Assembly (NCBI GenBank): GCA_963169915.1
Contig: CAUJEM010000166.1
Coordinates: forward strand, 62,001 to 126,000
DNA length: 64,000 nt
Source: Myxococcota bacterium
Lineage (GTDB): Bacteria > Myxococcota_A > Polyangia > Polyangiales > Polyangiaceae
Direction of reading: 5' to 3'
Shown here: piece by piece, positions 29,409 through 37,487 of the stretch
Layout of the letters: each line of letters starts with the position of its first letter
Numbering within the stretch: position 1 is the stretch's first letter
The notes under the pieces: generated by a model
What the model saw: the letters and a program-made list of their open reading frames with translations, nothing else
What the model was told of the DNA's origin: nothing
Database searches by the model: none
Translations under genes and position numbers: made by a program

Positions 29409-30291
29409 TCGCCTCGCGGCCAGCGGCCTCGCCCTGGGCGTCCTGCTCGTGAGCGCGACCGCCTCCGGCTACTGCCGCACCACCACCTGCGATCCTCGCC
29501 GCCAAGCCTGCCCGCGCGACGCTCAGGGGTGCATGACCGGGGGCATCCCCTTGGCGTGGCCCGAGGCCTGCGTGGGCTTCAGCGTCCAGCGCGACGGCTC
29601 CGTCAAGCTGGGCATCGACGCCGGCACCCTGCGAGGCATCGTCACTGACGCCTTCGCCACGTGGCAAGCCGCCGCCTGCGCCCCCACCATCGCCTGGAGC
29701 CCGCTCGAGGACGCGAGCTGTGCGGAGGTGCAGTACAACTCCCAAGCCCCGAACGCCAACCTCTGGCTGTTCCGTGACGAGGTCTGGCCCTACGACGACG
29801 GCGGCAAGACCCTGGCCCTCACCACCGTGACCTACAACCTCAAGACGGGGGCCATCTACGATGCCGACGTCGAGCTCAACGCGGCGCAGAACCTGCTCGT
29901 CGCCCGCGATCCACGCGGCCCTCGAGAGGTGGACTTGCGCTCGATCGTCACGCACGAAGCGGGGCATGTCCTCGGGCTCGCCCACAGCGGTGAGCCGGAC
30001 GCCGTGATGAACGAGCGCTACCGCTCGGGGACGACCTCGCTCCGCGAGCTCACCGCGGACGACGTCTCCGGGGTGTGCGCCATCTATCCCGCCGATCGCC
30101 CGCTCGGGGTCTGCCGTCCCGTCCCTCGGCACGGCTTCTCACCCTCCTGCGCCACCGAAGCGCCCCTCGAGGAGGGGGGCTGCTGCAGCGTGGCGCCCGG
30201 TCGACGGCGCGGCTCGGAGGCGCTCGCCCTCGCAGCGCTGCTGGGCGGCGCGCTGCTCGCCGCCACGCGGCGCCGCGCCCGGCGCGCCTAG
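29395..30291 (+). CDS. Matrixin-like zinc metalloprotease with MYXO-CTERM-like tail
   Basis: The 298-residue product has a signal peptide (cleaved near residue 24), Cys-rich segments and the full zinc motif HEAGHVLGLAH (187-197), followed by a Met-turn (AVMNERY, Met205). These place it with the M10-type metzincins. The C-terminus has a Cys pair (GGCCSVAPG), one hydrophobic helix and a terminal Arg cluster. This matches the MYXO-CTERM sorting layout for surface anchoring in myxobacteria. It starts at GTG inside the end of the Tat-exported gene. Substrate unknown; it may digest prey or matrix proteins. Confidence 0.88.
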   Translation: MRRGSRLAASGLALGVLLVSATASGYCRTTTCDPRRQACPRDAQGCMTGGIPLAWPEACVGFSVQRDGSVKLGIDAGTLRGIVTDAFATWQAAACAPTIAWSPLEDASCAEVQYNSQAPNANLWLFRDEVWPYDDGGKTLALTTVTYNLKTGAIYDADVELNAAQNLLVARDPRGPREVDLRSIVTHEAGHVLGLAHSGEPDAVMNERYRSGTTSLRELTADDVSGVCAIYPADRPLGVCRPVPRHGFSPSCATEAPLEEGGCCSVAPGRRRGSEALALAALLGGALLAATRRRARRA

Positions 30292-30297
30292 CTCCCC

Positions 30298-31881
30298 ATG
30301 CCACGCGCCACGCCCTCGGGACATGCCTCGTCCACCCTCGCCGCCCCTGGCCTGGCGGGCGCGCTCGGGCTCGCGCTCTTCGTCAGCGCGCTCGGCGCCC
30401 TGGCGCGCGCCCTCAGCTTCGGCTCGCTCGGCCTCAGCGATGCCGAGGCGCTCATCATCGCGTACGGCTCCTCGCTCCAGGTCAGCTACCACGAGCTCCC
30501 CGGCCTCATCGGCCGCTTCGCGGCGCTGCTCGATCCCCATGGGGCGCCGCCGCCCGCGCGCGTCCACACCCTCACCAACCTGCTCGCGACGCTCACGCCC
30601 TGGCTCGGGGCGCTCGCCGCGCGCGCCGGGGGCGCCGGCTGGGGCCGCAGCCTCTCGGTCGCGCTCGGGCTCGCGCTGGTCCCGGCGGTGGGCGTGGGCC
30701 TCGCCTGGCTCTCCCCCGAGTCCCTGCTCGTCCCGCTCTGGTTGGGTGTGCTCGCGTCGGCGCTGCTGGCGGCCCGCAGCCCCGCGCACGGCTGGCGCGC
30801 CCTGCTCGGCACCCTCGGCTGCTGGATCTTGCTCGGGCTCGCCTGCCTCACGCGGCTGAGCGCGGTGTGGCTGGCGGTCGGCGTGCTCGCGGCCTGGCTC
30901 TCACGCCCACTGCGGAGCCGCTGGCGTGGCCCAGCGCCATGGCTCGGGCTCGCGCTGTTCTTCATCGTCGTGGCGCCGCTCCTGCTCGAGCAGCTCCGCG
31001 CTGGCTGGCCCTTGCTGCGCCCCCTCGCGCCCAGCGCGGGCTGGCGCGCGCAGGCGGAGAGCGCGGTCCGCTTCCTGGGAGCGCAGCTGCTCTCCCTGAC
31101 CCCACCGCTGCTGCTCATGGCGGGGCTCGTCGCACCACCGCTCCGCCGTGAGTCACGCGCGGGACGACACGGCGAGGCGAGCGTGCTCTGGCTGACCTTC
31201 CTCGTCCCCGCCGTAGCGCTCACGCTCGGGGGGCTGGTGGTCCCCGACGCTCCCGCCGCCTGGCTCCCCCCGACGCTCCTCCCCCTGGCCGTCGCCGCGG
31301 CGCGCGCGCCGGAGAACCTCCTTCCCCCGCGGCTCCTCCGAGGTGGCCTCGCGGTGGGGGCGCTCACGCTCGCCGCCCTCATGACCTGGCTCGGCACGGA
31401 CTTCGGCAGCGCGTGGGCGGCACAGCCTCAGTGGTCCCGGCTCGATCCGGCGGTGGAGCTGCGCGCCTGGGGTCCAGCCCAGCGCGCGCTCCGGGACGCG
31501 GTCGATCGAGCCCGGCTCGAGACGCGCCGCGAGCCCATCGTCGTCGGAGCGCATCCGCGGGTGTGCGCGCAGGCCGTCGCGGCGCTCGGACGCGGCGCTC
31601 GGGTCGGCTGCGCCACACGCGGTGACGACGACTTCGAGCGCTGGACCCCGCGGCGGCAGTGGCTCGAGGCCCCCGTCCTGCTGTTGGTCACCGACTCTCG
31701 CTTCGACGCTCGTGCCCTCCAGGCCTCGCTCACGGGGCGACGCGCGGTCCCCGCCGGGCGCGTGCTCATCGAGCGCGGAGGCAAGGGCGTGCGCAGCGTG
31801 GAGTTGCTCCGCCTCGAGCTCGAGCGCGCCGTCGGGCGGCGCGAGCCGCCTCTTCGCCCGGAGCCGCCGCCGCCCCGCTGA
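30298..31881 (+). CDS. GT-C-fold-like polytopic membrane protein
   Basis: The 527-residue product has about ten hydrophobic segments followed by a soluble tail from about residue 380. The first periplasmic loop (LSDAEALIIAYGSSL, then YHELPGLIGRF) resembles the acidic loop of GT39/ArnT-like glycosyltransferases, in which an acidic residue acts near a lipid-linked sugar. The soluble C-terminal domain has strings such as EPIVVGAHPRVCAQAVAAL that look like a small alpha/beta domain. A sugar-transfer role in the envelope is inferred, not proven. It follows the protease gene by six bases. Confidence 0.65.
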   Translation: MPRATPSGHASSTLAAPGLAGALGLALFVSALGALARALSFGSLGLSDAEALIIAYGSSLQVSYHELPGLIGRFAALLDPHGAPPPARVHTLTNLLATLTPWLGALAARAGGAGWGRSLSVALGLALVPAVGVGLAWLSPESLLVPLWLGVLASALLAARSPAHGWRALLGTLGCWILLGLACLTRLSAVWLAVGVLAAWLSRPLRSRWRGPAPWLGLALFFIVVAPLLLEQLRAGWPLLRPLAPSAGWRAQAESAVRFLGAQLLSLTPPLLLMAGLVAPPLRRESRAGRHGEASVLWLTFLVPAVALTLGGLVVPDAPAAWLPPTLLPLAVAAARAPENLLPPRLLRGGLAVGALTLAALMTWLGTDFGSAWAAQPQWSRLDPAVELRAWGPAQRALRDAVDRARLETRREPIVVGAHPRVCAQAVAALGRGARVGCATRGDDDFERWTPRRQWLEAPVLLLVTDSRFDARALQASLTGRRAVPAGRVLIERGGKGVRSVELLRLELERAVGRREPPLRPEPPPPR

Positions 31882-31912
31882 GCGTGGGCGCTGCATTTGG
31901 GCTATAGGGCGC

Positions 31913-32548
31913 GTGGTGTCCCGGCAGCTCGACCCCAGCAGCGTGCCCTCCGGCGCCGTGGCCCCCGGTCGGAGCCGGATGGCGCTGGCGGAGCGGCGCG
32001 CCAGCCTCGTGAGGCTGGGGCTGACGCTGTTTGGGAACAGCAGCTACGAGGCGCTCTCCATCGACGCCATCGCCGCGGCGGCCGGCATCTCCAAGGGCCT
32101 GCTCTACCACTACTTCCCCAGCAAGCGCGCCTACTACCTCGCCTGCGTGGAGGCGGCGGGCGAGGAGCTCTTGGAGGTGACCCGCGCGGCCATCGCCGGC
32201 CACACCAGCCCCCTCGAGCGGCTGCACGCGGGGCTCACGGCCTACCTGGGGTACATCGAGCAGCGCGGCGACGCCTTCACCTCCCTGCTGCGCGGTGGCG
32301 TCAGCGCGGACAGCTCCCTCGGCTCCACCCTCGATCGCGTGCGCTCGAGCTTCGTCCGGCTCCTGCTGGAGCACCTCGGCACCCCCGCGACGCCCCTGCT
32401 CCAGCTCACGGCCGAAGGCTACGTGGGCTTCGTGGAGACAGTCGCCGTCAAGTGGTTGCTGCAGCGTCAGCTCGAGCGGGACGAGCTTCGAGCGCTGCTG
32501 CTGCGCGCTGCCTTCAGCATGCTGAGCCTGACGACGAGCCCAGGCTGA
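31913..32548 (+). CDS. TetR-family transcriptional regulator
   Basis: The product (211 aa from the first GTG) has a clear N-terminal TetR DNA-binding domain: helix 1 RRASLVRLGLTLFG, the helix-turn-helix IDAIAAAAGISKGLLYHYFPSK, then a ligand-binding helical domain. The start is uncertain. GTG codons at 31913 and 31916 and an ATG at 31979 (with GGAG upstream) are all possible. It is convergent with bioB and 31 bases after the membrane protein gene. Its target is not evident; its own short upstream region shows no clear palindrome. Confidence 0.88.
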   Translation: MVSRQLDPSSVPSGAVAPGRSRMALAERRASLVRLGLTLFGNSSYEALSIDAIAAAAGISKGLLYHYFPSKRAYYLACVEAAGEELLEVTRAAIAGHTSPLERLHAGLTAYLGYIEQRGDAFTSLLRGGVSADSSLGSTLDRVRSSFVRLLLEHLGTPATPLLQLTAEGYVGFVETVAVKWLLQRQLERDELRALLLRAAFSMLSLTTSPG

Positions 32549-32557
32549 GCGGCGGGC

Positions 32558-33544
32558 TCACTCGGCCGCCGGGTGCGCTTGCTGGCCGGCCGGCTCGAGC
32601 GGGATGAGGCCCGCGGCCTCGATGAGCGCCAGGTCGTCGTTCGCCGTCGGGTTGGAGGTGGTGAGCAGCTTGTCGCCGTAAAAAATGCTGTTGGCGCCAG
32701 CGTAGAGGCACATCAGCTGCGCCTCACGCGGGAGATCCGTCCGGCCCGCGCTGAGGCGCACCTTGGACTGGGGCATCATCAGGCGCGCCGTGGCGATCAT
32801 CCGGACGAGCTCGAGCGGATCGATGGGGGGGAGCGCCTCCAAGGGTGTCCCCGCCACGCGGACCAGCGCGTTGATGGGGACGCTCTCCGGGTGGGGGCGC
32901 AGCCGAGAGAGCTCTACCAACATGGCCATCCTGTCGTCGATGCTCTCTCCCATGCCGATGATGCCGCCCGAGCACACCGTGATGCCGCTGCTGCGGACGT
33001 TGCGCAGCGTCTCGAGCCGCTGGTCGAAGGTCCGCGTCGTGACGATGGACTTGTAGTAGTCCCGCGAGGTGTCGAGGTTGTGGTTGTAAGCGTCGAGCCC
33101 AGCCTCCGCGAGCCGGGCGGCCTGCTCTTCGGTCAGCATCCCGAGCGTGACGCAGGCCTCCATCCCCAAGGCCTTGACCCCGCGCACCATGCCCAGCACC
33201 CGCTCGAAGGCTGGTCCGTCTTTCACCTCCCGCCAAGCTGCCCCCATGCAGAAGCGCGTCGCGCCATGCGCCTTGGCCCGCGCGGCCGCCTCGAGCACGT
33301 CATCGAGCTGCAGCAGGGCCTCTGGCTTGACCGCCGCCTCGTGATGCGACGACTGAGGGCAGTAGGCGCAGTCCTCCGGGCAGCCGCCGGTCTTGACGCT
33401 CAGGAGCGTGCAGAGCTGCACCGTGTTCTTCGGATGGTGCTGCGCGTGGACGGCGCGCGCCCGATCGAGCAGATCGAACAGCGGCAGATCGTAGAAGGCG
33501 CGAGCTTCGGCGATGGTCCAGTCGTGGCGTAGAGCGGTGCTCAT
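32558..33544 (-). CDS. bioB: Biotin synthase
   Basis: BioB is a radical SAM enzyme that inserts sulfur into dethiobiotin, the last step of biotin synthesis. The 328-residue product has the [4Fe-4S] motif CPEDCAYC (Cys55, 59, 62), the SAM-binding block [11 protein letters not shown] and [12 protein letters not shown], and the conserved Arg and Asn regions ([25 protein letters not shown]) near the [2Fe-2S] cluster that is used as the sulfur donor. Length and motifs are standard. No other bio gene is in the window. Confidence 0.97.
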   Translation of the reverse strand: MSTALRHDWTIAEARAFYDLPLFDLLDRARAVHAQHHPKNTVQLCTLLSVKTGGCPEDCAYCPQSSHHEAAVKPEALLQLDDVLEAAARAKAHGATRFCMGAAWREVKDGPAFERVLGMVRGVKALGMEACVTLGMLTEEQAARLAEAGLDAYNHNLDTSRDYYKSIVTTRTFDQRLETLRNVRSSGITVCSGGIIGMGESIDDRMAMLVELSRLRPHPESVPINALVRVAGTPLEALPPIDPLELVRMIATARLMMPQSKVRLSAGRTDLPREAQLMCLYAGANSIFYGDKLLTTSNPTANDDLALIEAAGLIPLEPAGQQAHPAAE

Positions 33545-33602
33545 GGTGCCTCTCCCTCTACCGCGAGAGCCCCGCCTCGGGAAGGGCCGGCGCCCCAGGG
33601 GC

Positions 33603-34655
33603 TCAAAATGTCGCCTGGGCCCGCGCCAGCTCGCGGTCGATGAGCCCCGCCTTCACCAGCTCCTTGAGGTGCATCTCGAAGGTCTGCATCCCGTACATCC
33701 CCTGCCCGGCCTCCATCAGCTCCTTGAGCGAGGGGTTGCCCTGGGGACGCTTGATGCTCTCGCGCACCGAGCCCGTCGCCACCAGCACCTCCACGACGAG
33801 CTGGACCCCCCCGCCTACCGCGCTAGGGAGGAGCCGCTGCGCGATGATGCCCTGCAGAGCGTCGCCCAGCCGCAGGCGAAGCTCGGTTGGATCCCCCTCC
33901 GAGAGGGCCAAGACGCGATGGATGGTGCGGCTGACGTCCGGCGTGTGGAGCGACGCGAGCACCAGGTGCCCCGTCTCGGCCGCCTTGAGCGCGATGTCCA
34001 TGGTCTCCGCGTCGCGGATCTCTCCGACGAGGATGACGTCTGGGTCCTGCCGGAGCGCCGCGCGGAGCGCCCCGGCGTAGCTCTCCGTGTCGATCCCGAG
34101 CTCCCGCTGGCTCACCGAGCACTTGTCGTCGATGTGCTGGTACTCCACCGGATCTTCGATGGTGACGATGTGCCGCGAGAGGTGGCGGTTCATGTGCCCC
34201 AACAGGCTCGCCAAGGTGGTGCTCTTGCCGTTGCCGGCGGCGCCCACCACCAGCACCAGCCCGCGGTCCTTCTCCGCGAGCTCACGGCAGACGGCCGGCA
34301 CTCCGAGCTCCTCGAGGGTCTGGACGCGAGTCGGGATGCTGCGCATCACCACCGCCAGGCTAGAGCGCTGCCGGTAGACGTTGACGCGAAAGCGCCCCAG
34401 CTCCGGAACGGAGTAAGCGGTGTCGAACTCGTGGAGCTCCTCCAGCGGCGGCTTGCGCGCCGCCCGCGCCAGCACGTGCCGCGCGATGGCCTCGGTGTCC
34501 TCCGCGACGAGGCGCTCGAGACGAAAGTACACGATCGCGCCGCGGACACGCGCGCCCGGCGGCTGCCCCACCTTCAGGTGGACGTCGCGGGCTCCGGCGG
34601 CGACGGCCTTGGCGAGGAGCTGGTGGAAGTACTGCTCGGACTGGTAGGCGCTCAC
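33603..34655 (-). CDS. pilT: PilT-type pilus retraction ATPase
   Basis: PilT is a hexameric ATPase at the base of type IV pili that powers retraction and twitching or social motility. The 350-residue product has the N-terminal PAS-like domain, a Walker A of GAAGNGKST (138-146), an Asp box (VTIEDPVEY), Walker B ([14 protein letters not shown]) and His box (LASLHTPD). The C-terminal AIRNLIRE-type motif of classical PilT is not obvious, so this may be a PilT paralogue (PilU-like or specialised). The Walker A uses Ala-Ala where Thr-Gly or Pro-Thr-Gly is usual. It is followed by bioB after a 58-base gap. Confidence 0.88.
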   Translation of the reverse strand: MSAYQSEQYFHQLLAKAVAAGARDVHLKVGQPPGARVRGAIVYFRLERLVAEDTEAIARHVLARAARKPPLEELHEFDTAYSVPELGRFRVNVYRQRSSLAVVMRSIPTRVQTLEELGVPAVCRELAEKDRGLVLVVGAAGNGKSTTLASLLGHMNRHLSRHIVTIEDPVEYQHIDDKCSVSQRELGIDTESYAGALRAALRQDPDVILVGEIRDAETMDIALKAAETGHLVLASLHTPDVSRTIHRVLALSEGDPTELRLRLGDALQGIIAQRLLPSAVGGGVQLVVEVLVATGSVRESIKRPQGNPSLKELMEAGQGMYGMQTFEMHLKELVKAGLIDRELARAQATF

Positions 34656-34668
34656 GGCCAGAGCGTAG

Positions 34669-35259
34669 CTAAGGCGGCCCCATCCAAGCTAGGAGCGCCG
34701 CCTCCCCGGCGGCCGCCAGATCACGATCGGCCGCCGACACCGAGGGAACGCTCGCCAGCCAGCGCAGCACCGGGACGCAGCTCCGCGCGCCTTGGATGTC
34801 GAGCCGCTCGGCGTCGGGGGGCAAGGACTCGAGCACCGCGTGGAGGGCCACGAGCCAAGCTCGACGCGCCGGCGGCCCCGCGCCGACGATGCGGCAGAGG
34901 CGGCCCAGGGTGAGCTCCCGGTCCGGCGCGAAAGGGAGCGCCGCGAGCGCGACGGCGCGGTGCTCTGCCGAGCGCTGCGCCGCCGCGGCGAGCGCCCCCC
35001 CGCCCAGCGCTTCGGCGAGCCGACCCAAATCGATGGGGTCGAGGCTCTCGGCCTGGCGCCAGAGCGGCCCCTGCACCGCTTCGGCGCCGAGGCCGGGCTC
35101 GTGCTCGAGCGTCGGGAGGTCGGCGCTGGGCGCCGGGCCGCCGTCAGCCCCCGCGTCCGGTGGCGACCCCCGCTCAGGGCGACAGCCTGCCGCGAGCGCC
35201 AGCGCGAGCAACGCCGCGAGCCATCCACTCCGCCAAGCCATGCCCCAGAGAGCTATCAT
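34669..35259 (-). CDS. Lipoprotein of unknown function
   Basis: The 196-residue product (from the ATG chosen) has a signal helix and a lipobox (ALAAGC, Cys26), then an Asp/Gly/Pro linker and an Ala/Leu-rich helical domain with spaced repeats (LGRLAEALGGGALAAAAQ, AALPFAPDRELTLGRLC, LRWLASVPSVSAADRD). It may be a HEAT-like helical array. No family is recognised. It lies 13 bases upstream of pilT on the same strand and may be translated with it. The open frame extends upstream through the tRNA-Phe region, but there it is a shadow. A start at 35241 is also possible. Confidence 0.6.
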   Translation of the reverse strand: MIALWGMAWRSGWLAALLALALAAGCRPERGSPPDAGADGGPAPSADLPTLEHEPGLGAEAVQGPLWRQAESLDPIDLGRLAEALGGGALAAAAQRSAEHRAVALAALPFAPDRELTLGRLCRIVGAGPPARRAWLVALHAVLESLPPDAERLDIQGARSCVPVLRWLASVPSVSAADRDLAAAGEAALLAWMGPP

Positions 35260-35336
35260 GCCGCCCCCGGAGGCGGGCACTTGCATCGAGCCTCGGATCC
35301 GCGCTAATAGGCGCGCGCCCACCGAGGTCTCGGTGC

Positions 35337-35409
<73 letters not shown>

Positions 35410-35524
35410 CCCAGCGCCCCCTCGCCCCCTCGCGCCGGGGGGCCACGGCCGGGGGCGTCCCGGCGCAGAGCGCCCTCGGTGAAACCTCACGCCACGAGGG
35501 AGCGTAGGGCCGCCAGCTTTCGCC

Positions 35525-35561
35525 TTGACGAACCTCAATTGTGCGTTAGTGAGCACTCACT
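35525..35561 (+). promoter_or_regulatory. Promoter with overlapping palindromic TetR operator
   Basis: TTGACG (35525-35530) and TAGTGA (35547-35552) with a 16-base spacer look like -35 and -10 boxes. A palindrome, AGTGAG-CA-CTCACT (35548-35561), covers the -10 box and the probable start of transcription. It is of the kind bound by TetR repressors of RND pumps. The transcript would begin only a few bases before the regulator ATG at 35567, so its leader would be almost absent. The TetR protein probably represses itself and the downstream pump through this site. Confidence 0.65.
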
Positions 35562-35566
35562 CACTC

Positions 35567-36199
35567 ATGGCGCGGCGGCCCATCATTCGAGACGAGAGCA
35601 TCATCGCGGCGGCGCGGTCGGTGTTCTTGCAGCGTGGGATCCGCGCCACCACCGCCGAGGTGGCCCAAGAGGCGGGCGTCTCCGAGGGGTCCATCTTCAA
35701 GCGCTTCAAGAGCAAGGAGGAGCTGTTCGAGGCCGCCATGGCGCACGAGCTGCTCGAAGATCCCCCGCTGCTCCGTCTGATCGAGGGCGCGGCGGGACAA
35801 GAGGATCTGCACCGCGCCCTGCTCGAGATTGGAGAGGAGTACATCGCGCTGCTCCGGCAGGTCGTGCCCCTCTCCCTGATGCTCTGGTCGAACGCCGGCC
35901 TGGTGGAGGACGGCCGACCGCGCATCTTGTGCCGGGACGACGCCATCCCGCGCCGGCTGCTGCGCGCCATCACCCAGCTCTTCGACGCCGAGCAGCAGCG
36001 AGGGCGGCTGCGCCGCCACGACGCCAGCATCTCCGCGCGCGCCCTCATGGGGGCGCTGCACAACTACGTCGTGTTCGAGATCCTCTACGGCGAGGATCTG
36101 AGCCCACCGCCACGCGCCTTCATCGAAGGTCTGCTCGACATCGCCCTCCACGGACTGCTCGTCCGCCCTCCCGGCTCGCCTCCCCCCCCACGAGCCTAG
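35567..36199 (+). CDS. TetR/AcrR-family repressor of the adjacent RND pump
   Basis: The 210-residue product has a TetR N-terminal domain (ESIIAAARSVFLQRGIRATT; helix-turn-helix TTAEVAQEAGVSEGSIFKRF) and a ligand-binding C-terminal domain. It is the first gene of the regulator-adaptor-pump operon and sits just behind a palindrome that overlaps its promoter, which implies auto-repression. The ATG chosen (MARRPIIRDES) agrees with the domain start. A TTG-led extension of 14 codons would run through the operator and is unlikely. Confidence 0.93.
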   Translation: MARRPIIRDESIIAAARSVFLQRGIRATTAEVAQEAGVSEGSIFKRFKSKEELFEAAMAHELLEDPPLLRLIEGAAGQEDLHRALLEIGEEYIALLRQVVPLSLMLWSNAGLVEDGRPRILCRDDAIPRRLLRAITQLFDAEQQRGRLRRHDASISARALMGALHNYVVFEILYGEDLSPPPRAFIEGLLDIALHGLLVRPPGSPPPPRA

Positions 36200-36248
36200 C
36201 TCCCGCCCCGCCCGCGCCTGCCTCCTTCGCTTCCTCGAGGTTCGCCCC

Positions 36249-37457
36249 ATGACCCATCCGTCCCCACTCCCCCTCTTGCTCGCCGCCAGCGCCCTCGCCC
36301 TCACCTCGTGCAAGAAGCCCGAGGCCGCCGCCACCGCGGAGCCCGCGGCCGCCACCTCGGCGACCGCGCCCATCGCGGTCGAGCTCGCCACCATCGAGGC
36401 GCGGAAGGCGCCCCAGGTCCTCGATCTGAGCGGCACCCTCGGGCCCGATGAGCAGGCGGATCTGGTCGCCAACGTCCCGGCGGTGGTGGTGAAGGTCAAC
36501 GTCGACGTGGGCGACCGCGTCAAGGCCGGGCAAGTGCTCATCACGCTCGACGGCCGAGACGCGGCGCTGCGGCTCGCGGCCGCGCGCGCCCAGGAGCGCC
36601 AGCAGCGCGCCTACCTCGGTATGGCCGCGGGGGAGGGCTTCGACCCCGCGAAGGTGCCAGACGTCCGCGCGGCGCGCGAGGCCGATCTGCTCGCGCAGCG
36701 GGAGGTGGAGCGTACGAACTCCTTGTTCGCCGCGGGCGTCATCAGCAGCTCGGACGCCGAGCATAGCAAGGCGCAGGCCGAGCAGGCGCGCGCCATGTAC
36801 GACAAGTCCATGAACGGCGCGAAGCAGGCCTACGCGGGCCTGGGCGCGGCCCGCGCGCAGGCGGGGCTCTCCGCCAAGGCGCTGGCAGACACCAAGATCG
36901 TCGCGCCCTTCGACGGCGCCGTCGCCGAGCGGCGCGTGTCGCCCGGTGACTTCGCGGGGATGGGCGTGGTGGCGGTGGTCGTCGTCAGCGATGATCCGCT
37001 CCGGTTGAAGGTCCCGGTCCCCGAGCCCATGGTCCGGCACCTCCGGCTCGACGCGGACGTCACCGTGCTCCCGACCGCCCTCCCCGGGCAAGCCTTCACC
37101 GGGAAGGTCAAGCGGATCGGCGCCGCGCTCGACAGCCTCTCTCGCAGCTTGCCCATCGAGATCGAGGTCTCCAACCCCGACCGCAAGCTGCGCCCCGGCT
37201 ACTTTGCCCGCGCCCTGGTCGCCACCCCGGACTCCCTGGCGGACGTCCTCACCGTGCCGCCCGCCGCGCTCTCGCAGGGTGCGACCAGCCAACGGCTCTT
37301 CGTGCGCGTCGGCACCAAGGTCGAAGAGCGGCTGGTCGTGGTGGGCCGGAGCTTCGACGACAGGGTGGAGGTCACGGGGAAGCTCAGCGCGGGCGATCAA
37401 GTCGTCCTCTCCCCTCCCCCCGGCTTGGGCGATGGCGACGCCGTCAGCGCCCCCTGA
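36249..37457 (+). CDS. RND efflux periplasmic adaptor (membrane fusion lipoprotein)
   Basis: The 402-residue product has a lipobox (LALTSC, Cys21), an Ala-rich linker, a barrel-sandwich hybrid (VVKVNVDVGDRVKAGQVL), a long alpha-hairpin (about residues 100-200), a beta-barrel with DTKIVAPFDGAVAERRVSPGD, and a membrane-proximal domain. It links the inner-membrane pump to an outer-membrane channel. The ATG has GAGG eight bases upstream. It starts 49 bases after the TetR gene and ends 30 bases before the pump gene. No TolC-type channel gene is in the window, so one must be supplied from elsewhere. Confidence 0.94.
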   Translation: MTHPSPLPLLLAASALALTSCKKPEAAATAEPAAATSATAPIAVELATIEARKAPQVLDLSGTLGPDEQADLVANVPAVVVKVNVDVGDRVKAGQVLITLDGRDAALRLAAARAQERQQRAYLGMAAGEGFDPAKVPDVRAAREADLLAQREVERTNSLFAAGVISSSDAEHSKAQAEQARAMYDKSMNGAKQAYAGLGAARAQAGLSAKALADTKIVAPFDGAVAERRVSPGDFAGMGVVAVVVVSDDPLRLKVPVPEPMVRHLRLDADVTVLPTALPGQAFTGKVKRIGAALDSLSRSLPIEIEVSNPDRKLRPGYFARALVATPDSLADVLTVPPAALSQGATSQRLFVRVGTKVEERLVVVGRSFDDRVEVTGKLSAGDQVVLSPPPGLGDGDAVSAP

Positions 37458-37487
37458 GCCCGCCGCCCTTCCTCTGGAGCCTCCTTC

